Counted from the first letter of the stretch, positions 1 through 6,419 are shown. The stretch is 8,500 nucleotides of DNA from Treponema sp. (GCA_016297415.1 JAEDGQ010000083.1:1-8500), one strand, 5' to 3'. The notes: generated by a model not told the origin, from the sequence alone. A program made the numbers and translations.

Positions 1-54
1 GAGCCTGTCGAAGGGCTCAATGACCGCTACAGTCATTACTTTTTGGACAGCCCC
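1..54 (-). repeat. Mosaic intergenic repeat, copy A (cut by window edge)
   Basis: Read on the minus strand, this copy starts with GGGGCTGTCCAAAAAG three bases after the umuC stop codon and runs off the left edge of the window. Positions 52 to 1 align without gaps to positions 2424 to 2475, matching 49 of 52 bases. It holds two hairpins: AATGAC/GTCATT around the loop TGTAGCG, and GAGCC/GGCTC around an eight-base loop. The remainder of the element cannot be seen. No coding potential is evident. It could act as a weak transcription barrier after umuC, but no T-run follows the hairpins. Confidence 0.85.
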
Positions 55-57
55 TTT

Positions 58-1323
58 TTAATAAACCTCTGGTATATCTGATAATCTGGTAGTGTAACAG
101 GGACTCAGATTATTCCTCTGCATTTCCCATCCGCTTGCTGTAAGTGACGAAGAGAGGCGGATTGTATTACGGCCGTATTTTTCATTCATACTCTCCATTT
201 GAGCCATAATTTTTCTTTTGCCTTCAGCAAGTTCGTTATTTCGGAATAATTCCTGCTGTAAATTAACATCTGCAAGATCCATAAGGTTTACCATTACTGT
301 TTTATAACCGAATCCTTCCCGATATATTTTTTTCAGGCACTGCAATGCTCCCTGAAGTATATCCGGCGTATAGCTTGTTCTGTAAGGAAGTTTTACGCTG
401 GCCCAATTTGCATAGGGAATGGTAGCGTTTTCATCTTTGTCAAAACTGTAACAGGTAGACAGATATATATTTACAATTCCTGTTTCACTTTGCTGAAGTC
501 TCATTTTTTCAACGGCATTTTCAACGTATTGTGTTAAGGCACAGGTCAGAGTTTCTAAATCATAAACTCTTGTGCCGAACTGTCTGCTGGAGGTGATTAT
601 GTCTTTTTTTATTCTGCATACTTTATCTATTGCCTGGACACCGTTTAGTTCCATAACTGTGGCATAACCTGTTATAGTGAGCATCTTTCGGGCCTCTTCC
701 AGATTCATTTTTTTGAGTTGAAATCCATTGTGAATACCTGCCTCATGGAGTTTTTGAGATTTTTTTACTCCGATTCCCCAGATGTCGGCAACATCAGTTT
801 CTTTTAATCCCTCGTCAAACATTACAGGATCATAGACAAAAACTCCGTTATGTTCTTTTGCGTGTTTGTTATACCATTTTGCTATTGTTTTTGTTGGACC
901 TGCGCCTACACAGATGGGCATTCCTGTTTCCCTTAAAACTCTCTGTCTTAGTTCTGTTGAGATTTCCCTGATTTCATTTAGTGAAAAATCTGGAAAAAAT
1001 AAAAAGCTTTCATCGATTGAATACTGTTCTATGTCAGGTGCAAAATCCAGATAAATAGAGGTGATTCGGCGTGATATATCTGCATAAAGAGTGTAGTTGC
1101 TGCTGAACACTGCTACATTTTGTGCGTTGCACCGGGCTTTTACCTTGAAATATGGATCTCCGCGGCGGAATCCGAGGGATTTTGCTTCTTTTGTAAGGGC
1201 AATTATAATCCCGTCATTATTACTTAAAACTACAACTGGTTTGCCTGTTAAATCCGGCCTGAATATTCGTTCACAGTTTGCATAAAAGCTGTTTGAATCA
1301 GCATGTAAAATGATGGATGACAT
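58..1323 (-). CDS. umuC: UmuC-type Y-family translesion DNA polymerase (Pol V catalytic subunit)
   Basis: This 421-residue protein is about the length of E. coli UmuC (422) and aligns with it from end to end. The palm domain carries the metal-binding Asp9, the steric-gate region SFYANCE with Tyr14, and the catalytic pair Asp104-Glu105 in YSIDES. A helix-hairpin-helix segment (WGIGVKKSQKL) lies at about 182-192. The C-terminal little-finger region ends in LSPCYTTRLSDI, close to the E. coli sequence. QQELF at 356-360 fits a beta-clamp binding motif. UmuC copies past DNA lesions at the cost of accuracy, normally as a complex with a UmuD' dimer and RecA. The start overlaps the upstream UmuD-like gene by 26 bases, so translation is probably coupled; only a weak GGGG ribosome site precedes the ATG. 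Transcription probably begins at the promoter near 1661-1689. Confidence 0.95.
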   Translation of the reverse strand: MSSIILHADSNSFYANCERIFRPDLTGKPVVVLSNNDGIIIALTKEAKSLGFRRGDPYFKVKARCNAQNVAVFSSNYTLYADISRRITSIYLDFAPDIEQYSIDESFLFFPDFSLNEIREISTELRQRVLRETGMPICVGAGPTKTIAKWYNKHAKEHNGVFVYDPVMFDEGLKETDVADIWGIGVKKSQKLHEAGIHNGFQLKKMNLEEARKMLTITGYATVMELNGVQAIDKVCRIKKDIITSSRQFGTRVYDLETLTCALTQYVENAVEKMRLQQSETGIVNIYLSTCYSFDKDENATIPYANWASVKLPYRTSYTPDILQGALQCLKKIYREGFGYKTVMVNLMDLADVNLQQELFRNNELAEGKRKIMAQMESMNEKYGRNTIRLSSSLTASGWEMQRNNLSPCYTTRLSDIPEVY

Positions 1324-1636
1324 TTGTTATAACCCCAAAAATCTGAAGTTCTTCGGAAGTTTCTTTTGAGTCAGTATGTATTCTGTTTAATACATCAAAA
1401 AATCGACCGCAGCAAAATACTCCGCCATAACTGAACACTACAAGACTTGAATCTTCAGGTGTAATAGATCTGTCTACAGTTACAATATCGTCCTTAAAAA
1501 TTGAATATTCCGGATGACTGCGTTTTATGCGCATACAGAACGTTGCAGCCGGATGTTTTATAAGGAGACGCTGGAAATCTATTGTATCTTCTTCAAACCC
1601 CTGGGCAGGGGAAGGAAAACCTGTTTCAATACTCAT
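1298..1636 (-). CDS. umuD: Short UmuD'-like protein, protease dyad apparently lost
   Basis: Alignment with E. coli UmuD is recognisable in GFPSPAQGFEEDTIDFQ, LLIKHPAAT, DDIVTVDRSIT and the final FGVITNVIH. It lies directly upstream of umuC and overlaps it by 26 bases, the usual umuDC order. UmuD normally cleaves itself between Cys24 and Gly25, using Ser60 (in GDSM) and Lys97, to make active UmuD'. Here GDSM is replaced by a one-residue-shorter KRSHP, in which a serine may or may not align. The Lys97 position reads CCGRFF and holds glycine. I start the gene at the second ATG (112 residues, MSIET before GFPSP). The upstream in-frame ATG at 1672, which would give 124 residues, lies inside the spacer of a strong promoter. 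The product would thus resemble processed UmuD' plus five residues and could bind UmuC without RecA-driven cleavage. No ribosome site is evident. The family call is firm; the inactivity is inferred from residues. Confidence 0.85.
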   Translation of the reverse strand: MSIETGFPSPAQGFEEDTIDFQRLLIKHPAATFCMRIKRSHPEYSIFKDDIVTVDRSITPEDSSLVVFSYGGVFCCGRFFDVLNRIHTDSKETSEELQIFGVITNVIHHFTC

Positions 1637-1649
1637 ATTTGTATAGTGT

Positions 1650-1661
1650 TTGTTAAAACAA
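1650..1661. promoter_or_regulatory. Candidate operator at the umuD'-umuC start point
   Basis: TTGTTAAAACAA is a perfect inverted repeat, TTGTT-AA-AACAA. It overlaps the last base of the -10 box and the predicted transcription start, where a repressor would block initiation. UmuDC operons are commonly LexA-controlled. I cannot say whether this is the LexA site of this organism, as spirochaete LexA sites vary. An A/T-rich palindrome of this length may also arise by chance. Confidence 0.3.
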
Positions 1662-1689
1662 GTATACAGCATACAAGTAGTTTTGTTAA
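1661..1689 (-). promoter_or_regulatory. Sigma-70-type promoter of the umuD'-umuC operon
   Basis: On the minus strand the -35 box TTAACA (1684-1689) and the -10 box TATACT (1661-1666) are separated by exactly 17 bases. Each matches the consensus at five of six positions. An A/T-rich stretch just upstream of the -35 box could serve as an UP element. Transcription would start near 1654, about 18 bases before the ATG at 1636. The more upstream ATG of the same frame (1670-1672) falls inside the spacer, so it would not be in this transcript. Confidence 0.65.
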
Positions 1690-1751
1690 GAGTTATTTTT
1701 AAAAAAATACCTTAAAAATCAATGAATGAAGCATAGATTCAGAAATGCAAA

Positions 1752-2411
1752 TTAATTTGAAAGAGCCTGAGAGGCAAGGAACGATGTGTCCGGGTTATGC
1801 TGTTTTGATGCTATGGGGGCAAGCCGTCTTCTTTTTGTTTTTGGAGGAACTTTCATATTTACAAGAATTGAAAATAACTGACTGCAAACTTTAGCATCGT
1901 CGAAAGCTCTGTGTGCGTGACCTGTATCAATGTTGAACTGTTTTGCAAGTTCTGGCTGCTTCCATGTGGTGTTTTCTGGAAGCATGATTCTGCTTAGCCG
2001 GAGAGTATCTACAGCTTCGTTTGAAAGTTCCATAAGTTCCAGTCTTTGTGCTTCTGCATTTACGAAACGCAGGTCAAACTGTGCATTATGAGCTACGAGA
2101 ATGGTGTCCTGACAGAATTTCTTAAATTCAGGAATAACTTTAAGTGCAGAAGGAGCATCACAAACCATTGAATCTGAAATTCCAGTTAATTCAGTAATTT
2201 GAGGAGGAATTGGTTCTTCTGGATTTACAAGTGTTGAATAGGTGTCTGAAATTCCGTCTTTTGTAAAAATAACAGCACCAAGTTCGATTATTCTGCAATA
2301 CCGGGGATCGATGCCTGTTGTTTCTGTATCAAATGCACAAAAACGGGCACCGTTCTGGTAGAGACTGACTAATCTTTTAAAGTTTGTAATGAGTTTAAGG
2401 TTGAAAGACAT
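1752..2411 (-). CDS. DnaQ-like DEDDh 3'-5' exonuclease
   Basis: This 219-residue protein has all three exonuclease motifs of the DnaQ/RNase T superfamily. ExoI is DTETTG at 28-33 (Asp28, Glu30), ExoII is AHNAQFD with Asp113, and ExoIII is HRAFDDA with His167 and Asp172, which marks the DEDDh subclass. Such enzymes remove nucleotides from 3' ends using two metal ions. It could be the replicative proofreading subunit epsilon or a separate repair exonuclease; sequence alone does not decide. After the domain comes a basic run, PPKTKRRRLA (189-198), and a tail, NPDTSFLASQ, that may be a clamp or polymerase contact. The frame stays open upstream to an ATG at 2507, but those 32 codons are mostly a translated intergenic repeat, so I start at 2411. 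No ribosome site precedes this start. The gene lies 115 bases upstream of umuD'-umuC on the same strand, so a DNA-repair connection is possible. Confidence 0.9.
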   Translation of the reverse strand: MSFNLKLITNFKRLVSLYQNGARFCAFDTETTGIDPRYCRIIELGAVIFTKDGISDTYSTLVNPEEPIPPQITELTGISDSMVCDAPSALKVIPEFKKFCQDTILVAHNAQFDLRFVNAEAQRLELMELSNEAVDTLRLSRIMLPENTTWKQPELAKQFNIDTGHAHRAFDDAKVCSQLFSILVNMKVPPKTKRRRLAPIASKQHNPDTSFLASQALSN

Positions 2412-2423
2412 AAAAAAAATTGA

Positions 2424-2584
2424 GGATGTCCAAAAAGTAATGAGTGTAGCGCTCATTGAGCCCTTCGACAGGCTCAGGAACCACCCTTCGACAGGCTCAG
2501 AAACCACTCGTCGAAATGACTGCTACACTAAATATGGTGGTTTCGATAAACTCAACCACCGTAATGCAAACTTATTGGACAGCC
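2424..2584. repeat. Mosaic intergenic repeat, copy B (complete, MITE-like)
   Basis: This 161-base element has terminal inverted repeats matching at 12 of 14 bases: GGATGTCCAAAAAG at the left, and GGCTGTCCAATAAG read inward from the right. From the left it contains an AATGAG/CTCATT hairpin (2439-2457), two 23-base tandem units with the core CCCTTCGACAGGCTCAG (2461-2483 and 2484-2506, 22 of 23 identical), an inverted partner GCTACACT (2522-2529) to AGTGTAGC (2443-2450), and a GGTGGTT/AACCACC hairpin (2536-2560). There is no transposase gene and no clear target duplication. It fills the gap between the phosphoglucomutase stop and the exonuclease start, leaving 12 bases before the latter. Copy A lies at the left edge in the opposite orientation. 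Confidence 0.8.
2461..2506. repeat. Two tandem 23-base repeat units
   Basis: Units 2461-2483 and 2484-2506 differ at one base. Both start with CCCTTCGACAGGCTCAG and end in ACCA. Because 23 is not a multiple of three, the two units read in different frames on the minus strand, giving SEPVEG and then LSLSKG in the spurious extension of the exonuclease frame. Confidence 0.9.
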
Positions 2585-2599
2585 CCCTTATATTAAAGT

Positions 2600-4381
2600 T
2601 TATGCGTTTTCAAGAATTGACTTAATGTCTTTTGTAATGGCGTCACAGGCAGCAGCACTTTCTTTTTTTGTTGCTGCAAGACAGCCGTCACATTTAGCAC
2701 CACCGACTTCTGTGCGGGCATTGATATAGAACTTGATTTTTGGTTCTGTACCAGATGGACGGGCAGAAACGATTGTACCGCCTTCAAGAACAAACTGAAG
2801 AACGTTTGATTTTGGAAGGTTAATCTTTGTTTTTGCTGATGGATTATCAGGATTGTAAGATACACTTTCCTGAATATCTTTAATTTCCATAACCTTTTTG
2901 CCACCAAGAGTCTTGAGGCCTTCTTTACGAAGTTTTGCCATAATTCCAGCCATAACTTCTTTTCCTGATGAACCAGGGAAGTTCTGTGAAATGGCTCTGT
3001 CTTCGAAGAAACCATATTCTTTGTACATGTCATCAAGATGTTCGAGAATTGATTTGCCTTTAGAAGCCCAGTAAAGTGTCATCTCTGCACACATTGCTGC
3101 TGCTGAAACACCATCTTTATCCATAACTTCTTTTTCAATTTTGTATCCGTATGATTCTTCAAGACCGTAAACATAAGTATTTGCACCTGTCTTTTCGAAT
3201 TCATCTTCTACAGCTGCAATCCACTTGAAGCCTGTAAGACATTCCATCATTTTTACACCGTATTTTTTGCAGATGTAATCTGTAAAAGGTGAAGTTACGA
3301 TAGAACGGATAGCTGCTGAATTAGCTGGAAGTTTGCCCATTTCTTTTCTGGAAAGAAGTACGTATTCACAGAGAAGGGCTCCCATCTGATTTCCTGAAAC
3401 AAGAACGAATTTTCCGTCTTTTCCAGGGAATGCTGTACCAAAGCGGTCTGCATCAGGGTCTGTAGACATTACACAGTCGGCCTTTTCTTTTTCTGCAAGT
3501 TCAACAGCCATTTTGAGAGCTGGAGCTTCTTCCGGGTTTGGTTTTTCAACAGTAGGGAAATCTCCGTCTGGTTCACGCTGTTCTGGAACTGTCATTACTT
3601 TAAGTCCAAGATCACCGAGAACTTTTTCTACATGCATAGCACCAGTTCCGTGGAGTGGTGTGTATACGATTTTTACAGTTGAAGCTTTTTCTTTAATAAG
3701 TTCTGGACGGAAAAGCTGAGCCTTACACATTGCCCAGAATTTGTCATCGATTTCTTTGTCGATAAGAACAAGTTTGCCTGACTTGAGGGCTTCTTCTTTT
3801 GAAATTGATTTAACTTCTTTAACGGCATTTACTTCGTCAATAATACCAGCGTCATGTGGTTCAATTACCTGAGCACCGTTGTCCCAGTATGCTTTATAAC
3901 CGTTATACTGTGGAGGGTTGTGTGAAGCTGTAACTACAACGCCAGTCTGGGCTCCCAGTTCCTTAATTGCAAAAGAAAGTTCTGGAGTAGGGCGAAGACC
4001 TGTAAAAAGGTATGCCTTGATTCCGTTAGCAGCAAGAATAAGTGCTGTTGCTTCTGCAAAAACATCTGAGTTTTTGCGTGAATCGTAAGCTACTACTGCT
4101 GAAAGTGTTCCGTCTTTTGCTTTCTGTGGGAAAGCTTTAAGAACATAATTTGCAAGTCCCTGTGTTGCAAGATTGATTTCCAGTGTATTCATGCGGTTTG
4201 TACCGCCGCCCATAACGCCGCGAAGACCACCAGTTCCGAATTCGAGAGTCTGGTAGAAACGGTCTTCCAGTTCCTTCATGTCTTCTTTTGCAACGAGTTC
4301 TTCAACTTCTTTACGGAAGCGCTGGTCTTTTTCCTCGGCAATATATTTTTTTGCACGAGCTAAGATTTCTTCTTTTTCCAT
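2600..4381 (-). CDS. pgm: Phosphoglucomutase / phosphomannomutase (PgcA/PGM2-type)
   Basis: This 593-residue enzyme of the alpha-D-phosphohexomutase superfamily resembles Bacillus PgcA throughout. It interconverts hexose 1-phosphate and 6-phosphate through a phosphoserine and a bisphosphate intermediate. The four active-site loops are present in order: the phosphoserine loop TASHNP with Ser153, the metal loop DPDADR (308-313), the sugar-binding loop GLEESYG (406-412) and the phosphate-binding loop RPSGTEPK (541-548). The early FGTGGLRG (48-55) is also typical. It is a cytoplasmic enzyme of glycogen, glycolytic and envelope-sugar metabolism; whether glucose or mannose is preferred cannot be read from sequence. 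The start is supported by AAAGGAG six bases upstream. One oddity is a short C-terminal insert with CDGC (564-567) and a further Cys579. It follows a second phosphohexomutase gene after a 116-base gap that holds a GC-rich repeat. Confidence 0.95.
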   Translation of the reverse strand: MEKEEILARAKKYIAEEKDQRFRKEVEELVAKEDMKELEDRFYQTLEFGTGGLRGVMGGGTNRMNTLEINLATQGLANYVLKAFPQKAKDGTLSAVVAYDSRKNSDVFAEATALILAANGIKAYLFTGLRPTPELSFAIKELGAQTGVVVTASHNPPQYNGYKAYWDNGAQVIEPHDAGIIDEVNAVKEVKSISKEEALKSGKLVLIDKEIDDKFWAMCKAQLFRPELIKEKASTVKIVYTPLHGTGAMHVEKVLGDLGLKVMTVPEQREPDGDFPTVEKPNPEEAPALKMAVELAEKEKADCVMSTDPDADRFGTAFPGKDGKFVLVSGNQMGALLCEYVLLSRKEMGKLPANSAAIRSIVTSPFTDYICKKYGVKMMECLTGFKWIAAVEDEFEKTGANTYVYGLEESYGYKIEKEVMDKDGVSAAAMCAEMTLYWASKGKSILEHLDDMYKEYGFFEDRAISQNFPGSSGKEVMAGIMAKLRKEGLKTLGGKKVMEIKDIQESVSYNPDNPSAKTKINLPKSNVLQFVLEGGTIVSARPSGTEPKIKFYINARTEVGGAKCDGCLAATKKESAAACDAITKDIKSILENA

Positions 4382-4387
4382 GAATTA

Positions 4388-4394
4388 CTCCTTT
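4388..4394 (-). promoter_or_regulatory. Strong ribosome binding site of the phosphoglucomutase gene
   Basis: AAAGGAG on the minus strand ends six bases before the ATG at 4381 and fixes that start. It contrasts with four genes in the window that have no visible Shine-Dalgarno sequence. Confidence 0.85.
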
Positions 4395-4400
4395 TTAACC

Positions 4401-4490
4401 GCGTTAGCGATTGGAACCCCGAAGTTGCCGCAGGCAATGGAGCGGCAGCGGAAGGGTGAAATGAGCGACGGCAAGACTTTGCCGGAACGC
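4401..4490. repeat. GC-rich intergenic repeat-like island
   Basis: These 90 bases contain 55 G or C (61%), clearly richer than the surrounding intergenic DNA. They are bounded by an inverted GCGTT (4401-4405) and AACGC (4486-4490). Inside are two perfect inverted repeats: TTGCC-GCA-GGCAA (4425-4437) and CGGCAA-GACT-TTGCCG (4469-4484). No T-run follows on the minus strand, so it is not a standard terminator. From memory it resembles GC-rich intergenic repeats of some bacteria that begin GCGTTAG and end in AACGCCC. Only one copy is in this window, so its repeat nature is unproven. Confidence 0.5.
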
Positions 4491-4497
4491 CCCGTTT

Positions 4498-6378
4498 TTA
4501 CATATTGTCAGCTTTAAGAAGCATTTGAGTTTCCCATTCCAGAAGTCTCTGTTCTTCTTTTGGCTTGTTTCCTTTTACATCGCACATAACTCTGAAAACA
4601 GGTTCTGTGCCGCTGCCACGCATCCAGATAAAGGCAAGATTATTACTGTTTTTGTCCTTAAATAAAATTTTAAGTCCGCCATTTCCAGAGAGGGACCAGT
4701 CTGTTACATTACGGGTTTCTTTAGTGCCCTTTGTAATTACTGCTTCGTAAGATTCAAAACCGTAAAGTTCCTTCAGTTTGTCTTTCTGAAGAAGCCACTG
4801 CTGTTCAAAAATCTTCTGAAAACGTCCCTTAAGCAGGCTGTGGTCTTTTGTCTTTATATTAAGTATAGCACGCTTTTCGCTTACGCCTGTTGTTGTATAA
4901 GCAGGAAGTGTGGCAATAATGTCATTTAATGTAAAATTTTCCCTGTATTTTTCTGTCTGTCCGGAAAGTTCACACCAGATATGGAAAAGTCCCTTGCGAG
5001 GAGCTCCTCCTGACGGTTCATCACGGAGAACCAGAAGCTTTATAAGGGCAAAAATTGTGCAGAGCGGATCTCTTACAGCCCCTGGATGTGTAATGTTTCC
5101 ACCGTTGGAGCCTTCACCAAGAATGCGGACTGTCCATCCCTTTTCCCTGCATTCCCGGGCAAGATTTACAACATTTGCTTCCCCAACTTCTGCACGGAAA
5201 ACTTTTGCACCGAATGGTGCTGCTATGTCTTCAATGCGCATGGATGTAGGTCCGTTTACGGCTATTCCCATTTTGAGATTTGAAGGAATTGTAATTGAAT
5301 CAGAACTGTTCTGATCTTCAAGTGCCATTCTGTAATGTTCTGCTTTTGAAATAAGGCCGTGAGGTTCTGCAAACTGTTCCTGATAAACTGCATAGGCTGT
5401 TTCGCTTAAAACGGAGAGGGCAAAGCCTTCCTGTGCCTTTAAAACCCTGGCTTTTTTCTGAATTTCGTCCCAGTAAACAATGTTTCCCCTGTCCCCGTCG
5501 CAATCAGGCATGTACCCCAGAATACAGTTTTTTTCTCCTGAAAGCTGACGGCGCTGGATTTCCTGAGCACACCAGATAAGGTTTTCTGGTTCAGGGATTA
5601 TTTCGTGGGCAATCATTCCTGGTGCACCGTTGATTGTTTTTAATTCAATACCACATTCATTTAAGAAACTGGAATCAATGGACATAGTTCTTGCTGAACC
5701 GTTCATATCGCAAACAATTGTAACTGGACGGGCAAGAAGACTCTGGCGCATTCTTGCAAAAAGTGCATTCTGTTTAGCGGGAATTTCTGTTCCCGAAATA
5801 ATTTCTTTTGTAAAACTTCTGTAATTTGAAGCGGCTGCGTGTTTTGTTGCAACACTTTCAGAAAATACCCAGTCCAGGTCAATTTCTGAGCAGCTTTCTG
5901 TGAGGGATGCAGCAAGTTCCATTGCATCATCTCTGGAACATTTATTATTGAATTCTGCAACGAGAAGACTGTTTTCTTTTCCGTTAAGGACACCGCCTTC
6001 GTTAAGACCGAATTTGATTCCGTTGTGACCGATTGGATTATGGCTGGCTGAAATGTAGATGAAGCCGTCTACTGTGCGGCTATAGGCCATGATTTCTGGA
6101 GATGCAACGATTCCGGTATAAACTACGGCTATTTTTTTTGATAAAAGAACCTGAAGAACTGTTGCTGCAATTGAAGGTCCTGTTGGACGGGTATCAATTC
6201 CAACGGCAATTATGGGAGATTTTTTTCTCTCCAGCATGTAATCGGCAAAAGTGTCAGCGGCAAGGGCAACAATGGCCTTGTCTTCTGCTGTAATTTCACC
6301 GTTTTTATCGTTTTCGTCTCCGGAAGCTGCAAAAATCTTGCGCCATCCAGAGGCTGATGTAATCATATTATGTTCCAT
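4498..6378 (-). CDS. Divergent large alpha-D-phosphohexomutase
   Basis: This 626-residue protein has the four signature loops of the phosphohexomutase superfamily. They are the phosphoserine loop ISASHNP with Ser112, the metal loop PDCDGDR (291-297), a sugar-binding loop that reads GEGSNGG (421-427), and the phosphate-binding loop RGSGTEP (587-593). SGWRK near the N terminus matches the usual TSGWRG-like opening. All catalytic elements look intact, so it should be an active cytoplasmic mutase of hexose or amino-hexose phosphates. The sugar loop lacks the ESGH or EESYG forms of well-known members, so the substrate is open. It is much longer than the roughly 450-residue GlmM/ManB type. I keep the first ATG, but a second at 6366 gives a product four residues shorter and is equally possible, as neither has a good ribosome site. 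It precedes the PgcA-type gene and follows the secreted M23-like gene after 55 bases. Confidence 0.88.
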   Translation of the reverse strand: MEHNMITSASGWRKIFAASGDENDKNGEITAEDKAIVALAADTFADYMLERKKSPIIAVGIDTRPTGPSIAATVLQVLLSKKIAVVYTGIVASPEIMAYSRTVDGFIYISASHNPIGHNGIKFGLNEGGVLNGKENSLLVAEFNNKCSRDDAMELAASLTESCSEIDLDWVFSESVATKHAAASNYRSFTKEIISGTEIPAKQNALFARMRQSLLARPVTIVCDMNGSARTMSIDSSFLNECGIELKTINGAPGMIAHEIIPEPENLIWCAQEIQRRQLSGEKNCILGYMPDCDGDRGNIVYWDEIQKKARVLKAQEGFALSVLSETAYAVYQEQFAEPHGLISKAEHYRMALEDQNSSDSITIPSNLKMGIAVNGPTSMRIEDIAAPFGAKVFRAEVGEANVVNLARECREKGWTVRILGEGSNGGNITHPGAVRDPLCTIFALIKLLVLRDEPSGGAPRKGLFHIWCELSGQTEKYRENFTLNDIIATLPAYTTTGVSEKRAILNIKTKDHSLLKGRFQKIFEQQWLLQKDKLKELYGFESYEAVITKGTKETRNVTDWSLSGNGGLKILFKDKNSNNLAFIWMRGSGTEPVFRVMCDVKGNKPKEEQRLLEWETQMLLKADNM

Positions 6379-6390
6379 ATTGTTTCTATA

Positions 6391-6419
6391 ATTTTAACAT
6401 TGAAAAATTGAATCTGCAA
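6391..6419 (-). promoter_or_regulatory. Possible promoter of the divergent phosphohexomutase gene
   Basis: On the minus strand a TAAAAT -10 box (6391-6396) lies 17 bases after a poor -35 box, TTGCAG (6414-6419). Transcription would start within a few bases of the ATG at 6378, which would favour the second ATG at 6366. An alternative -10 lies inside the ATTATAG motif right next to it. Confidence is low because the sequence is A/T-rich. Confidence 0.3.

Noticed and set aside
1688..1712. ATTTTTAA/TTAAAAAT inverted repeat after the exonuclease gene as a terminator
   Set aside because: The stem is entirely A/T and would be very weak. An A/T-rich UP element for the adjacent promoter is at least as likely.
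2461..2506. Tandem 23-base units as a CRISPR array
   Set aside because: There are only two units, directly abutting without spacers, and no cas gene nearby. They belong to the mosaic intergenic repeat.
2412..2507. Longer exonuclease start at the ATG at 2507
   Set aside because: The added 32 codons are mostly translated intergenic repeat, and no ribosome site supports that start.
2593..3036. Minus-strand open frame of 147 codons in another frame of the phosphoglucomutase gene
   Set aside because: Its composition is low-complexity (Lys, Gln, Leu, Phe) and it overlaps the conserved C-terminal domain of the real gene.
4469..4484. CGGCAA-GACT-TTGCCG hairpin as a terminator of the divergent mutase gene
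   Set aside because: No T-run follows on the minus strand. It is better explained as part of the GC-rich island.
4910..5314. Plus-strand open frame of 134 codons
   Set aside because: It is antisense to a well-supported phosphohexomutase gene and shows no domain or ribosome site. It is a shadow of the coding strand.
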